Assembly: GCF_001541095.1 (NCBI RefSeq)
Contig: NZ_LMXH01000008.1
Span: 62,001-126,000, forward strand
Source of the DNA: Paenibacillus sp. FJAT-26967
GTDB taxonomy: Bacteria > Bacillota > Bacilli > Paenibacillales > NBRC-103111
Direction of reading: 5' to 3'
Length of the DNA: 64,000 nucleotides
The translations under genes were made by a program, and so were the position numbers. Positions 43,800 through 53,999 of the stretch are shown piece by piece (position 1 is the stretch's first letter; every line of letters begins with the position of its first letter). The notes below the pieces were generated by a model. That model was given only the letters and a program-made list of their open reading frames with translations. It was not told the origin of the DNA and did not search any database.

Positions 43800-46691
43800 G
43801 TGGCCAAAGAAAATATCATCATTAAAGGGGCACGTGCCCACAATCTGAAAAATATTGATGTGACTATCCCGCGGGATAAATTCGTCGTTCTAACGGGATT
43901 AAGCGGATCAGGCAAGTCATCTTTGGCCTTTGATACGATTTATGCTGAGGGGCAGCGGCGCTATGTCGAGTCACTTTCCGCGTATGCCCGGCAATTTCTA
44001 GGGCAGATGGATAAACCCGATCTGGATTCGATTGAAGGATTATCTCCGGCAATCTCTATCGATCAGAAGACCACAAGCCGCAATCCGCGCTCAACAGTCG
44101 GGACAGTCACGGAGATTTACGATTATTTGAGGCTTTTATTTGCGCGTATCGGCAAGCCGCACTGCCCGGTTCACGGCATTGAGATTACCTCGCAGACCGT
44201 AGAGCAAATGGTAGACCGTGTAATGGAATACCCCGAGCGCACGAAGCTGCAAATCCTCGCCCCTCTGGTTTCAGGGAGAAAAGGGGAGCACACCAAGCTT
44301 CTCGCAGATATTCAGAAGCAGGGTTTCGTTCGGGTGCGTGTAAACGGCGAAACGATGGACCTCTCCGATAAGATTACACTGGAGAAGAATAAAAAGCACA
44401 GCATTGAGGTCGTCGTAGACCGCATTGTAATTAAAGAAGACGTTCAAACTCGCCTGGCCGATTCACTTGAGACTGCACTTAAGCTGTCTGAGGGACGCAT
44501 CATCGTGGATATTATCGGACAGGAAGAACTGCTGTTCAGCCAGAACCTGGCTTGTCCGGAATGCGGCTTCAGCATCGATGAATTGTCTCCGCGTATGTTC
44601 TCATTCAACAGCCCCTTCGGGGCCTGCAGCGAATGCGACGGGCTGGGGAGCCAGATGATTGTCGATCCGGACCTTCTTGTGAGCAACCCGGACAAAACGA
44701 TCGAGCAAGGGGCGTTTGAAGCTTGGGCGGGAAGCACTTCCACTTACTACCCGCAGTTTCTGGCGGCTGTATGCACACACTTTAAAATCCCGAGGGATGT
44801 TCCCGTTTCTGAGCTTAGTGCAGAGCAAATGAAGATTATTCTATACGGCACAGAGAATCAGCGTGTACGTTTCCACTACAAGAATGAGTTTGGAACCGTT
44901 AAGGATGCGTACGTCCCATTTGAAGGAATTGTACGCAATCTGGAGCGCCGCTACCGCGATACTTTCTCGGACGGAATTCGTGAGCATATCGAGGGATATA
45001 TGAGCTCTAAGCCGTGCCCGAAATGTAAAGGACACCGCCTAAAACCCGAGACACTGGCTGTCACTGTCGGTGGCAATAACATCGCCTATGCTACGGAGCT
45101 GTCGATCGGCGACGCTCAGAGCTGGTTTGAAGAACTGGAGCCGGGACTCAGCGAAAAGGAACGGACGATTGCTCATTTGATTCTCAAAGAGATCAAAGCG
45201 CGCCTCGGTTTCCTGGTTAACGTGGGCTTGGACTATCTCACGTTGCACCGTGCAGCCGGAACGCTCTCGGGCGGCGAGGCTCAGCGGATCCGTTTGGCAA
45301 CTCAGATCGGTTCTTCCCTTATGGGCGTTCTATATATCTTGGATGAGCCTAGTATCGGTCTGCACCAGCGCGACAATACACGCCTTATCCAGACTCTGGA
45401 GCATATGCGGAATCTGGGAAATACACTGATTGTAGTGGAGCATGACGAAGATACTATGATGGCTTCCGACTATATCATTGATATAGGTCCGGGTGCCGGT
45501 ATTCACGGCGGTCAAATTATCGCTCAGGGAACGCCTGAAGAAGTTATGAAGAACGAGAAGTCGCTGACAGGCCAGTACCTGAGCGGTAAGAAATTTATCC
45601 CGGTACCCGCCGAACGCCGCAAGCCCAACGGCAAATGGCTCGAAATTAAAGGAGCCAAAGAAAATAATCTCCGCAATGTTAACGTGAAGGTGCCGCTCGG
45701 CGTATTTACCTGCGTAACCGGAGTATCCGGCTCGGGTAAAAGCACGTTAATTAACGAAATTTTATATAAAACGCTGGCTCGTGACCTTAACAAGGCGAAA
45801 GTCCGACCGGGTAATTTTCGGGAAATAAAGGGCTTGGAGCATGTAGATAAAGTTATCGATATTGACCAGTCTCCAATCGGGCGTACGCCGCGTTCCAACC
45901 CGGCTACTTATACGGGTGTTTTCGATGATATCCGGGACTTGTTTGCATCTACGAACGAAGCCAAGGTTCGGGGATATAAGAAGGGTCGATTCAGCTTCAA
46001 TGTGAAAGGCGGCCGCTGTGAAGCTTGCAGAGGGGACGGCATTATCAAAATCGAGATGCATTTCCTTCCGGATGTCTATGTGCCTTGTGAGATATGCAAA
46101 GGCAAACGTTACAACCGTGAAACGCTCGAGGTTCGTTATAAGAACAAAACGATATCGGATATTTTGGATATGACAATTGAAGATTCTTGTGAGTTTTTTG
46201 AGAATATCCCGCGTATTCATCGGAAGCTCTATACCTTACTTGATGTCGGTTTAGGCTACATGAAGCTTGGACAATCCGGTACTACTTTGTCAGGCGGTGA
46301 AGCCCAGCGCGTTAAGCTGGCGGCTGAACTGTACCGCCGGAGTACGGGCAAGACCATCTATATTCTGGATGAGCCTACTACGGGGCTGCACATCCATGAT
46401 ATAGACCGTCTGCTGAAGGTACTTCACCGTCTTGTAGAAAACGGAGATTCTGTTCTGGTAATCGAGCATAATCTGGATGTAATCAAGACGGCCGATCACC
46501 TGATAGATTTAGGTCCTGAGGGTGGAAGCAGGGGCGGCGAGATTGTGGCAAGCGGTACGCCAGAGGCGGTCGTTAAGGTTGAAGGTTCGTACACGGGACA
46601 GTACTTGAAGCCTGTTCTCGAACGCGACCGCAAACGTTCAGATAATCATTCTGAGCGTGCCAAAGAAAGACTGCAGGATGCCGCGGGCTAA
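43800..46691 (+). CDS. uvrA: excinuclease ABC subunit A
   Basis: UvrA is the damage-sensing ABC ATPase of nucleotide excision repair. The 963-residue protein has two ATPase modules: Walker [14 protein letters not shown] near residue 31 and [15 protein letters not shown] near 640, each with its own LSGGEAQR signature and [16 protein letters not shown] Walker B. Zinc-finger cysteines occur in CPECGF...[14 protein letters not shown] and CEACRGDG...CEICKGKR. The start is GTG at 43800 with GAGGGTGG upstream. The charged C-terminal tail is typical. A strong terminator follows. Confidence 0.98.
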   Translation: MAKENIIIKGARAHNLKNIDVTIPRDKFVVLTGLSGSGKSSLAFDTIYAEGQRRYVESLSAYARQFLGQMDKPDLDSIEGLSPAISIDQKTTSRNPRSTVGTVTEIYDYLRLLFARIGKPHCPVHGIEITSQTVEQMVDRVMEYPERTKLQILAPLVSGRKGEHTKLLADIQKQGFVRVRVNGETMDLSDKITLEKNKKHSIEVVVDRIVIKEDVQTRLADSLETALKLSEGRIIVDIIGQEELLFSQNLACPECGFSIDELSPRMFSFNSPFGACSECDGLGSQMIVDPDLLVSNPDKTIEQGAFEAWAGSTSTYYPQFLAAVCTHFKIPRDVPVSELSAEQMKIILYGTENQRVRFHYKNEFGTVKDAYVPFEGIVRNLERRYRDTFSDGIREHIEGYMSSKPCPKCKGHRLKPETLAVTVGGNNIAYATELSIGDAQSWFEELEPGLSEKERTIAHLILKEIKARLGFLVNVGLDYLTLHRAAGTLSGGEAQRIRLATQIGSSLMGVLYILDEPSIGLHQRDNTRLIQTLEHMRNLGNTLIVVEHDEDTMMASDYIIDIGPGAGIHGGQIIAQGTPEEVMKNEKSLTGQYLSGKKFIPVPAERRKPNGKWLEIKGAKENNLRNVNVKVPLGVFTCVTGVSGSGKSTLINEILYKTLARDLNKAKVRPGNFREIKGLEHVDKVIDIDQSPIGRTPRSNPATYTGVFDDIRDLFASTNEAKVRGYKKGRFSFNVKGGRCEACRGDGIIKIEMHFLPDVYVPCEICKGKRYNRETLEVRYKNKTISDILDMTIEDSCEFFENIPRIHRKLYTLLDVGLGYMKLGQSGTTLSGGEAQRVKLAAELYRRSTGKTIYILDEPTTGLHIHDIDRLLKVLHRLVENGDSVLVIEHNLDVIKTADHLIDLGPEGGSRGGEIVASGTPEAVVKVEGSYTGQYLKPVLERDRKRSDNHSERAKERLQDAAG

Positions 46692-46706
46692 CGGCGGAGC
46701 AATAAA

Positions 46707-46745
46707 AAAGGGCATGTGCGTCGTTGACGCGCATGCCCTTTTCTT
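46707..46745. terminator. terminator after uvrA
   Basis: AAAAGGGCATGTGCGTC (46706-46722) pairs with GACGCGCATGCCCTTTT (46726-46742) with a single mismatch; T/C-rich sequence follows. It can act in both directions. Confidence 0.85.
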
Positions 46746-46932
46746 CTATACAGCGTGATCATGGAATTATGATTCCTGATTGTCGGAATATCAGTACCGA
46801 GAGTGTTAAGCAATCCTGCTTTTCGAGACCACAAAGATTGCTCCTAGCCTTACGTACCTGCTGATCTAAGGGCCCCGTAACGAACAATAGCAGGCAGAAG
46901 AATGAATCTCCAACCTGCTATTAGTGATTTTA

Positions 46933-48549
46933 TTAAGAAGCTACCGTAAGAAGCTGAGTGAGTTTTTCCTGGAAAGGGGCCGTCCCTACCCGTAAATAAA
47001 ATTGATGGAAGCTCTCACCGTCATTGCGGGTATCCTTATAGAAACGGATCAGCTCGGCAAGAACGTGGCCTACGTCATCGCTCTTCACGCGGCCTTTAAG
47101 CGCTTGGTTGAACTGTGCGCCGGGTCCGAGAATACCGCCGACTGCGATATCATACGCGCTGGTCATCCCTTCAGGCGTTCTGACAAGGGTACCCTGCAGA
47201 CCGATATCGGCAATTTGCTTCTGTCCGCAAGCATTAGGGCATCCAATGAAGTGAATGCGTACTTCCTCATCCAGTTCAACATGCTCATCCAAATACTCGG
47301 CTACACGGCGTGCAAATTCCTTGGTTTCAACCAGAGCCAGGTTGCAGAACTCATTGCCTGTGCAAGAGACAGTACGGCTCATGAAACGTTTGGGGAACGG
47401 CGTCAGACGCTGCAGGACGGACTCTTGTAGAACGTTCTCTACTTGATCATTAGGAATATCCGACAGAATGATATTCTGGGACATCGTGGTACGGATGGTA
47501 CCCTTGCCGTATTGATCTGCAATCCGGGCAAGTTCACGCAGCTCCTCCGAGTTAAGACGACCAACCGGAACGTTCAGGCCGACGTAGCTATAGCCGTCCT
47601 GTTTCTGAGGATGTACGCCGTCGAAGTAAGCGGCAGTCCATCCTACTACCTTGTCTTCACCACCGGTAGGCATAGGTCCGATCAGCTCGATAAGTTTGTC
47701 GAGGAACTTCTCCGGACCCCAGTCCGCTACAAGGAATTTCAGACGTGCATGTGTACGTTTCTGGCGGTATCCGTAATCACGGAAAATTACAGTAACTCCT
47801 GTAGCGACTTTTAATACTTCCTCGGGGCGGACGAATAGATCCAACTGCTGAGCAAGGTGAGGCTTAGCCGATAGGCCGCCGCCTACCCAAGCATGGAAGC
47901 CGAGCACTTCTTTGCCGTCGATGATTTTAGTAGCTGGTGTGAATCCCAGGCAGTTAATTTCCGCGTGTGCGGAATTATATATATTGGTTGAAATCGACAT
48001 TTTGTATTTACGAGGGAGATTGGAGAAGTCTCTGTTCATCAGGAAGAAATCATTGACTTGATTGACCAGTTCAGTCGTGTCAAATAGTTCATCTGGGTCG
48101 ATACCGGCCAGCGGATTGCCTACAATTGTACGAGGGCAGTCGCCGCAAGCTTCATAGGAATAGAGTCCGACTTGTTCTAAGCGCTGGAAGATGTCAGGCA
48201 AATTCTCAACACGAAGCCAGTGGAACTGGATAGCCTGACGAGTCGTAACATCGACTAGGTTCTTCCCGTAGTCTTCCGCAATACCGGCCATAGCCCGTGC
48301 CTGGTCACTTGTCAGAACGCCGGAATTGATACGGACCCGCATCATAAAATGCCCGTCTTTAGGTTTCTGCTGATAGACGCCCGCCCATTTGAATAAATTC
48401 ATATCATCTTCAGGAATGGAATCATAGCCTTCTAGAGCATACTTTTCTATAATGGTCCGAATGACATCAAGTCCGTCTTTTTGAAGCTTAACCAGCTCCA
48501 TTTTGTTCAACTTCGATGTATCTTGTGCCCAAATAGGTGAAGAAGCCAT
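46933..48549 (-). CDS. ferredoxin-type nitrite/sulfite reductase (siroheme, 4Fe-4S)
   Basis: The 538-residue single-chain enzyme should reduce nitrite to ammonia or sulfite to sulfide by six electrons in the cytoplasm. The two siroheme/4Fe-4S motifs are present: CTGNEFC (C-x5-C) near residue 395 and GCPNACGQ (C-x3-C) near 440, plus the tandem ferredoxin-like halves with VRINSGVLTSDQARAMA and VNVPVGRLNSEELRELA-like repeats. Sequence alone does not settle nitrite versus sulfite; no nitrate or sulfate genes are adjacent. The start is ATG at 48549 behind AAGGGGGTT. Confidence 0.88.
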   Translation of the reverse strand: MASSPIWAQDTSKLNKMELVKLQKDGLDVIRTIIEKYALEGYDSIPEDDMNLFKWAGVYQQKPKDGHFMMRVRINSGVLTSDQARAMAGIAEDYGKNLVDVTTRQAIQFHWLRVENLPDIFQRLEQVGLYSYEACGDCPRTIVGNPLAGIDPDELFDTTELVNQVNDFFLMNRDFSNLPRKYKMSISTNIYNSAHAEINCLGFTPATKIIDGKEVLGFHAWVGGGLSAKPHLAQQLDLFVRPEEVLKVATGVTVIFRDYGYRQKRTHARLKFLVADWGPEKFLDKLIELIGPMPTGGEDKVVGWTAAYFDGVHPQKQDGYSYVGLNVPVGRLNSEELRELARIADQYGKGTIRTTMSQNIILSDIPNDQVENVLQESVLQRLTPFPKRFMSRTVSCTGNEFCNLALVETKEFARRVAEYLDEHVELDEEVRIHFIGCPNACGQKQIADIGLQGTLVRTPEGMTSAYDIAVGGILGPGAQFNQALKGRVKSDDVGHVLAELIRFYKDTRNDGESFHQFYLRVGTAPFQEKLTQLLTVAS

Positions 48550-48851
48550 GCGTGAACCCCCTTATATTATAATTCCGAGTTGATTAGTGTGAATATCATA
48601 GTCTGATCCTACCATATTTCGTAAAGGGCGTAAATCGAAAGGTGGCAAAAGCGTATATAAACAATTATTATAGAAAGGACATAGATTGCTTATAAACTAA
48701 AAAGAAAGGCGTTATTTGGCTAAAAAGGTGACAAACTTGTTAACATGATAGCTAAGGCCTTGCATCTTGCGGTTGATACGGATAACATAGAAAGTAAAAG
48801 GCTAAATCGTTTGGTTTAATTTGGTTGGAGATAAATGAAGGAGGTCTCTCA
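48550..48851. other. divergent promoter region between the reductase and the DUF2759-like gene
   Basis: The 302-base AT-rich gap should hold promoters for both divergent genes. A TATAAT-like element for the minus strand occurs in ATTATTATAG near 48667-48673, with a poor -35. No operator or terminator is clear. Confidence 0.35.
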
Positions 48852-49055
48852 ATGTTGTATATTGCAGAAGAGGCAGAACAGGCATCTACATTTTCCGGTT
48901 TTGATCCGTTTGTGATCATCTTTACCATTCTGATTGCAATCGGTCTGTTCCGCTTGTTTAAAGCACCCCAGAAGAATGTATTCGCGATCGGCTTTGCCAT
49001 TGTAAGCCTAGCCGTATTCTTGTTCATAGATGTCATTATGATCAAGGGCTGGTAA
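48852..49055 (+). CDS. small membrane protein, DUF2759-like
   Basis: The 67-residue protein has an acidic N-terminus (MLYIAEEAEQ) and two hydrophobic helices, DPFVIIFTILIAIGLFRLF and NVFAIGFAIVSLAVFLF, separated by a short basic turn (KAPQKN). It fits the small two-helix family DUF2759 found in Bacillales, whose function is unknown. I choose ATG 48852 because AAGGAGGTC lies 6-7 bases upstream; an earlier in-frame start is unsupported. It is a single gene closed by a strong terminator. Confidence 0.7.
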   Translation: MLYIAEEAEQASTFSGFDPFVIIFTILIAIGLFRLFKAPQKNVFAIGFAIVSLAVFLFIDVIMIKGW

Positions 49056-49089
49056 GCAAGCAGCCGACTACAAATATGCGTAATCAAAG

Positions 49090-49127
49090 AAGCCCCTTGT
49101 CCTTAGTAAATGGACAAGGGGCTTTTG
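49090..49127. terminator. terminator between the small membrane protein and the isomerase-like gene
   Basis: AAGCCCCTTGTCC (49090-49102) pairs perfectly with GGACAAGGGGCTT (49112-49124), followed by TT. It stands between convergent genes and can serve both. Confidence 0.9.
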
Positions 49128-49233
49128 GGTTTTTGTGAAACGGCATATGGCAATGGGAGCGGTGGACTACAGCAAGACGATAGAGCAATTCGCATCGGCT
49201 CTATTCATCAGCACCTCCGGACAGTATGACGAC

Positions 49234-50202
49234 CTAGACCCACCACATATCGCCGAGAGGTTCTTTTATAAGAATCTGCTGGAGATTCTGAACAGCTTTG
49301 GTAAAGCCCTCGTCAATGGACATGAGGCCGTCCTCGTGCTCAATGCTGACGACATAGTCGTAACCGACCAGACGCAGCGCGCTGATAATGTCCGCCCATG
49401 TCTTCATGTCGTGACCGTAGCCGACTGTACGGAACTGCCAAGCGCGGTCCAGCATAAGGGCGTAGGACTGCATGTCGGTGACGCCGTGTTTGTTCACATT
49501 GATCGGATCAATCGATGTATCTTTGGCATGGAAGTGATGGATTGCATTAGCACGGCCAAGGATTTGAACCGCCTGCACCGGATCGATGCCCTGCCACCAC
49601 ATGTGGCTGGGATCCAGGTTAGCGCCAATGACATCGCCAGCCGCTTCGCGCAGACGCAGCAAGGTAGCCGGTGTGTGGACGGAGAATCCGCCATGCAGCT
49701 CCAGCGCGAGCTTGATGCCGCGGTCCGATGCGAATTTACCGGTTTCCGTCCAATACGGAATCACTTTCTCAGACCACTGCCAGTCTAGAATCTCTTGAAA
49801 ATCGTTCGGCCATGGTGCTACCGGCCAATTCGGATATTTGGCATCTTCATGGTCTCCCGGGCAGCCGGAGAATCCGACAACGACAGGAACCTCAAGCTTC
49901 TCAGCCAATTCCACCGTCCGGTAGAATTCATCGTGATATTGCTTGGCGATAGCTTTTTGAGGGTGAAGCGGATTGCCGTGGCAGCTCAGCGCCGAGATGG
50001 TAAGTCCGCGGGAATCAAATGCTTGTTTGAATGCTTTCAGCTTGCTTTCGTCAGCGAGTAGTTCTTCAGGCTTGCAGTGGGCATTACCTGGATAACCGCC
50101 GGTACCGATTTCAACGGCTTCAACGCCTTTTTCTGCGATATAATCGAGTGTTTCTTCTAGAGGCTTTTGTCCGAACAGGACAGCAAATACGCCTAACTTC
50201 AT
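49234..50202 (-). CDS. sugar phosphate isomerase/epimerase-like TIM-barrel protein
   Basis: The 322-residue protein belongs to the xylose-isomerase-like / AP endonuclease family 2 TIM barrels. It begins MKLGVFAVLFGQKPLEETLD and shows metal-ligand positions at strand ends: the Glu in KLALELHGG, the DPSH of GANLDPSHMWW, HHFHAKD and the final SIEHEDG. The strict arrangement fits a metal-dependent sugar isomerase or epimerase rather than a DNA repair enzyme. The substrate cannot be told; no sugar transporter is next to it. The start is ATG at 50202 with GTGGAGGTG upstream. Confidence 0.85.
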   Translation of the reverse strand: MKLGVFAVLFGQKPLEETLDYIAEKGVEAVEIGTGGYPGNAHCKPEELLADESKLKAFKQAFDSRGLTISALSCHGNPLHPQKAIAKQYHDEFYRTVELAEKLEVPVVVGFSGCPGDHEDAKYPNWPVAPWPNDFQEILDWQWSEKVIPYWTETGKFASDRGIKLALELHGGFSVHTPATLLRLREAAGDVIGANLDPSHMWWQGIDPVQAVQILGRANAIHHFHAKDTSIDPINVNKHGVTDMQSYALMLDRAWQFRTVGYGHDMKTWADIISALRLVGYDYVVSIEHEDGLMSIDEGFTKAVQNLQQILIKEPLGDMWWV

Positions 50203-50513
50203 ATGGTTACACCTCCACGAATTTTAAAAAGAACGCGCGTACACTTGTTATTATAGCACCGCTTTCCAAGGAAATGAAGCGTCAGTTCCTGTTGAATATC
50301 AGATGTGGCTAAGAGATACAAACATTAATTAAACAATGGTCAATAAAAAATGACAGATAGACCAAGTATTTCACAGCAGCGGACAAATCATTCCTAAGGA
50401 ACTAGTCATCTTCAGACCAGATTGGAATGAAATATCGTCTAGCGCTTGCAAGTAACGGCAGGTAAGGACTTTAAAGGCGGCCCCTAATAAAAAAGCTTTC
50501 CACTCGACCGTTC
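50203..50513. other. intergenic region with isomerase promoter element
   Basis: A minus-strand TATAAT (50250-50255) lies about 50 bases upstream of the isomerase start, with no good -35. At 50512-50526 a small CCGTTCT/AGAACGG palindrome spans the stop of the MBOAT gene, and a T run of the minus strand follows further along, possibly a weak terminator. No gene is supported. Confidence 0.4.
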
Positions 50514-51665
50514 TTAGAACGGCAAATGGAAAAGCCCTTTGTAAATACGCATCACTCTATCGTAATCGTTCATGTTGATAATAATCGCGGCTACAACGAG
50601 CACCTGGGTAAGCAGGCAGCGGAAGTAGAAATAAGGTTTGGATACCTTCCGGCGGATCACCGTCGTTTTGCCAAGCAGGTTCTCAATCGCAATAATCACA
50701 CCATGATACACCCCGTAGATCAGGAAGAGCCACGAGAATCCATGCCACAGTCCCATCAGCGTCATAATCAGGATCGAAAGTCCGGCGGTCATCAGCTTGG
50801 ATGGTGTTTTGCGTGAAAAGAAGATGAAAATGTGGTCCCGGAACCAGTCTCCGAGGGTTGCATGCCAATTACGCCAGAACTGTGTGAGTGTAGGGGACGT
50901 GAACGGCTTCTTGAAATTCTCCGGAATCGTAAAGCCCATGAGCCGTCCGAAGCCGACCGCAATGTCCGAGTAACCTGAGAAATCCACGTAAATGAGCAGG
51001 TAGAACCAAATCATTAAGAATATACTCTGGTGGGTATGTAGCTCCTGCTTCATCACGATGTTGAAAATATCGGTCATCCAGACGACAACCACGACTTTCT
51101 TAAACAAACCCAGAATGATCCGTTTGACTCCAAATTGAAATTCAGCGGAATCGACGCGGTAAGGTTTTTTCAGATCAGCCATAAAGTCGCGGAATTTCAG
51201 GATCGGACCCGAAGTGAATGTCGGTACGAATAAGATGTAATTCACATAATCGAGCAGTTTGACCTGCCCTTCTTTACCGAAAAAATAAGCGAAATACAGC
51301 GCATCGATAATTTTCAGCACATTAAAGAGCAGTCCGAGCGTCATCAAGCCGTCCGCCAGGAAGGATCCTTCGGTGTTTTTGCCAAGCATGTGAAACAAGA
51401 CGACCGCGCCAATATTAGCAAGAATGAATAAGGCGAACGAGAACTTCCGCCAGACGGGTGTCCGGCATAAGTAGACGAACATTACATAATTGACAGCGGA
51501 GTAGATGAGATAAAAGGTGAACAGCTTGCCGCTCCACAGAAACAGGAAGCCGACATTGAACAGCAGCATCAGAATGCGCTTGTTCTGGGGCCATTTTCTT
51601 GTTGCCATCAGCACGAACACCATGCCGCACATGGCTAGCAGCGCATTCATGTTCAAATAAAACAT
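50514..51665 (-). CDS. MBOAT-family O-acyltransferase, DltB-like
   Basis: The 383-residue polytopic membrane protein has about ten hydrophobic segments and the MBOAT hallmarks: FWRNWHATLGDWFRDHIF and the catalytic His in MGLWHGFSW (about residue 308). DltB proteins take an aminoacyl group from a carrier protein on the inside and pass it across the membrane for polymer esterification. Here it is the last gene of a minus-strand operon with a carrier protein, a ligase, a DltD-like and a DltX-like protein. The start is ATG at 51665 with AAGGAGTCC upstream. Relatedness to alginate-type MBOATs (AlgI) is possible from sequence alone; the DltX neighbour favours DltB. Confidence 0.85.
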   Translation of the reverse strand: MFYLNMNALLAMCGMVFVLMATRKWPQNKRILMLLFNVGFLFLWSGKLFTFYLIYSAVNYVMFVYLCRTPVWRKFSFALFILANIGAVVLFHMLGKNTEGSFLADGLMTLGLLFNVLKIIDALYFAYFFGKEGQVKLLDYVNYILFVPTFTSGPILKFRDFMADLKKPYRVDSAEFQFGVKRIILGLFKKVVVVVWMTDIFNIVMKQELHTHQSIFLMIWFYLLIYVDFSGYSDIAVGFGRLMGFTIPENFKKPFTSPTLTQFWRNWHATLGDWFRDHIFIFFSRKTPSKLMTAGLSILIMTLMGLWHGFSWLFLIYGVYHGVIIAIENLLGKTTVIRRKVSKPYFYFRCLLTQVLVVAAIIINMNDYDRVMRIYKGLFHLPF

Positions 51666-51802
51666 AGCAGGACTCCTTAATAAACGGAGAATCGGTAGGG
51701 TCTACAGACAGGCAGGCAAGCAGACAAACAAGTCAGCGTATAAGCAGACACGGAACTTGGCCGGCAGCGTCCTAACTTGATTGAGGTCTTGTCACAGCCT
51801 TC

Positions 51803-51913
51803 TTAGAACCCTTCATAAATAAACAATCCCTGTCCGGTGAAATAAACCAGTACCAGGTAGAGCATGAGGAGATAGATTAAGATTTCTGCGGTTTTCTTAA
51901 AGAAAGCAGCCAT
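51803..51913 (-). CDS. DltX-like small membrane peptide
   Basis: This 36-residue frame starts at ATG 51913, inside the 3' end of the DltD-like gene (37-base overlap), with a strong GAAGGAGGT ribosome binding site. The peptide is one hydrophobic helix (EILIYLLMLYLVLVYF) with a basic N-terminus (FFKK) and ends LFIYEGF. DltX peptides have one helix and a conserved C-terminus close to FIYNEF, so the ending fits well. DltX is thought to work in the DltB acyl relay through its C-terminus. Its place between the dltD-like and dltB-like genes supports translation. It is missed by ordinary length cut-offs. Confidence 0.75.
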   Translation of the reverse strand: MAAFFKKTAEILIYLLMLYLVLVYFTGQGLFIYEGF

Positions 51914-52782
51914 GCGTCAACCTCCTTCGTAAACACCGGAGCGCCTTCTTCACGGTTAAGGTGGACCAGGTCATGGAACAGTCCGGGTTCGTACCGGTCC
52001 ATAAGGTCGAGTACAGGCACATCGGATGCTTGCAGACGGCTGTTCACTTCCTGTTTCATAGCTTCGGTATAAGGGGGCTTCTCATGTCCTTGAATGAAAG
52101 GCATCCAGACCACGCGCAGGGGCAGGTTCCGCTGTTTGCTGTAGGTAATGACCCACTGGAGGGCCTCCACATTGTCTTTCATATCTGCGAGCGTCATCCA
52201 GTTATACTTCTCGTTATAGCGAGCCCAGTCCTTCACAAGCTGCTCGGAGCTTTCCCGGCCGTAGTAAAGCTCTTTGTCGATCCAGCGCGGCTGATAATCG
52301 AGGCTCCCCTTCAAAGCAAGATTACGTACGAATTCCGTGCCTGTATCTAAAAAATCTGCCCGGTACGCATATACATAAGGCTTGTACCAGGGCTTGTGCC
52401 ACGGAAACCGGTAGTCGGTATCCATCTTGTCCAGCATCGTATGCACATCGATCCCTATGACAAGCTCGCCCTGCACATTATAAAGTTCCCGCTGAAGAAT
52501 TTCCTTCAGATCGGTTAATTTCCCGAGGGACATTCCCATTTCGACGAGCTTAACAGAAGATTTGTCTTCCATGTAAGCACCCGTTACAGCGGAGTTTCCA
52601 TAGAAAACAGCCCCTGTACGCGACCAGTTGTGGTGGTACAGCGTTTTGGTAAAATCGTCTTTGGCAAAACGGCGGCTCGTCTCCATCGGATTCCAGAACA
52701 TCAGTCCGATCTCGGCGAGTACAAAAATAAGAAGCAGCCCCAGGACGAAGCTGTTCTTCTTAAGAAAAGCGGGTATGTTCAC
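51877..52782 (-). CDS. DltD-like membrane-anchored SGNH-fold protein
   Basis: The 301-residue protein has one N-terminal membrane helix (FVLGLLLIFVLAEIGLMF) and then an extracytoplasmic domain. A Ser in VFYGNSAVTGAY (Ser64) and the late DLVH motif (Asp271, His274) form a plausible SGNH catalytic triad. DltD finishes D-alanyl transfer to teichoic acids; this protein is shorter than typical DltD and only distantly similar, so the acceptor may differ. AlgX/AlgJ-like acetylation proteins are the alternative. The start is GTG at 52782 with AGAGTGAT upstream, 13 bases after the ligase gene stop. Confidence 0.7.
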   Translation of the reverse strand: MNIPAFLKKNSFVLGLLLIFVLAEIGLMFWNPMETSRRFAKDDFTKTLYHHNWSRTGAVFYGNSAVTGAYMEDKSSVKLVEMGMSLGKLTDLKEILQRELYNVQGELVIGIDVHTMLDKMDTDYRFPWHKPWYKPYVYAYRADFLDTGTEFVRNLALKGSLDYQPRWIDKELYYGRESSEQLVKDWARYNEKYNWMTLADMKDNVEALQWVITYSKQRNLPLRVVWMPFIQGHEKPPYTEAMKQEVNSRLQASDVPVLDLMDRYEPGLFHDLVHLNREEGAPVFTKEVDAWLLSLRKPQKS

Positions 52783-52795
52783 GCGCTATCACTCT

Positions 52796-53995
52796 TTATA
52801 TGGATTTTTCTTGCCAAGCTGTATACTGCTCACGGAACGATGCCGGCCAGTTAGCCTGATCCATTCCGTACTGGGCGAGGAACGCAAAGGCCCACCGTTC
52901 AATGCCGAAGCCCACACACCCTGTAACGGCCGCACGCTTGCCGACTTTAATGTCGAAGGCGTTGCCGAATGTGTTGCTGTGGAAGTTAACGGAGCTGCAC
53001 GCAATGGACTTATCCAGGTAAGGAATCGTCAGGCGCAGTTCGTACTTCATCTCCTGGTTGCGCTGGAACGAAGCTTTAACTTGGAAGTCATTCGTGAAGA
53101 ACGGATCGTTAGCGATCTCAAGCAAGCTGTCGACTTCCCATTCAACGGCGAGTTCTTTTAGATATTCAATCGATTTCAGACGGTTTTCTTTAACGAAATC
53201 CGGCTTGCCTACGAAAATAATTTCCCGCATGGAGAAATCGAGCAGACGGCCAAAGTCACTGTGGTTCTTCGATTCAAAACGGTGGCATTTGGCAATGGCC
53301 GTTACTACGATGCCGTCACTATCCAGCGTCTCCCCTTGAAGGCCTTCATAACAGTGATAGCAGGTCGATGGGTTCATCGTGAATTTCGGTTTTGGCATAG
53401 TGGCATTGAGATCGAGCGGAAGCTCGTCCTTCCAGCCGCCGGTTTCGCGGATCGAGTCAGAGAATGACTCAATAACGTCCAGATCTTCACGCAGATGCGT
53501 CAGGAAATGGATGTGTTCCGGGAATGAAGTGAAATGGTTCGTCTTGTTGAGTGTTTCGGAATGAATAACGGCGGGATAATGCTCTTCCGTAACATCGAAC
53601 CGGTTAGCGATCTTGGTCACGAATGAATAGTCGAGGAAACGCATCAGCGAAGAGAAGGGCTCCCGGAAAATAAAGAGGCCGGGCTCAAGTACTTTCATAC
53701 TTTTGCTTTCGACCAGCTCGCGGATAATGTCATCGTGATGAGGAACGGCGACTTCATTGCGGAAAAGGATGTTTTCCTTAAAACCGAAATCTCCTTTGGA
53801 GAAACGCTCGATAAGACGTTCCACGCGTTCCATAATCGCTTCGCTTCCTGCGGGGGATGTATGAACAATGCGAAGCTGTCCGTCATGCAGCGTAATTTCT
53901 TGAATATGTTCATCCACGAAGGCGGATGCGTATTTGACCTGGCCGTGTTGACTCTCGTGTAGCCGCTCCAGAGATATAGTGCATTCCGTGGTCAT
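52796..53995 (-). CDS. class II aminoacyl-tRNA-synthetase-like amino acid:[carrier protein] ligase
   Basis: The 399-residue protein has the catalytic core of a class II synthetase but no tRNA-binding domain. Visible elements are the motif 2-like CHRFESKNHSDFGRLLDFSM (237-256) with MREIIFVG, motif 3 GFGIERW (362-368), and cysteines C212 and C333 placed like the zinc ligands of the carrier-protein ligases; SSVNFHSNTFGNAFDI is another family-like segment. Amino acid:[carrier protein] ligases, known from Bradyrhizobium, are SerRS relatives that adenylate Gly or Ala and load it on a carrier protein's phosphopantetheine. The gene starts 5 bases after the carrier protein gene behind GGGAGGTAA. It stands where dltA would be expected. 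The amino acid used is unknown. Confidence 0.82.
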   Translation of the reverse strand: MTTECTISLERLHESQHGQVKYASAFVDEHIQEITLHDGQLRIVHTSPAGSEAIMERVERLIERFSKGDFGFKENILFRNEVAVPHHDDIIRELVESKSMKVLEPGLFIFREPFSSLMRFLDYSFVTKIANRFDVTEEHYPAVIHSETLNKTNHFTSFPEHIHFLTHLREDLDVIESFSDSIRETGGWKDELPLDLNATMPKPKFTMNPSTCYHCYEGLQGETLDSDGIVVTAIAKCHRFESKNHSDFGRLLDFSMREIIFVGKPDFVKENRLKSIEYLKELAVEWEVDSLLEIANDPFFTNDFQVKASFQRNQEMKYELRLTIPYLDKSIACSSVNFHSNTFGNAFDIKVGKRAAVTGCVGFGIERWAFAFLAQYGMDQANWPASFREQYTAWQEKSI

Positions 53996-53999
53996 GGTG

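Noticed and set aside
49135-49788. 217-codon plus-strand frame opposite the TIM-barrel gene
   Set aside because: Shadow of the minus-strand isomerase-like gene, which has consistent metal-ligand motifs.
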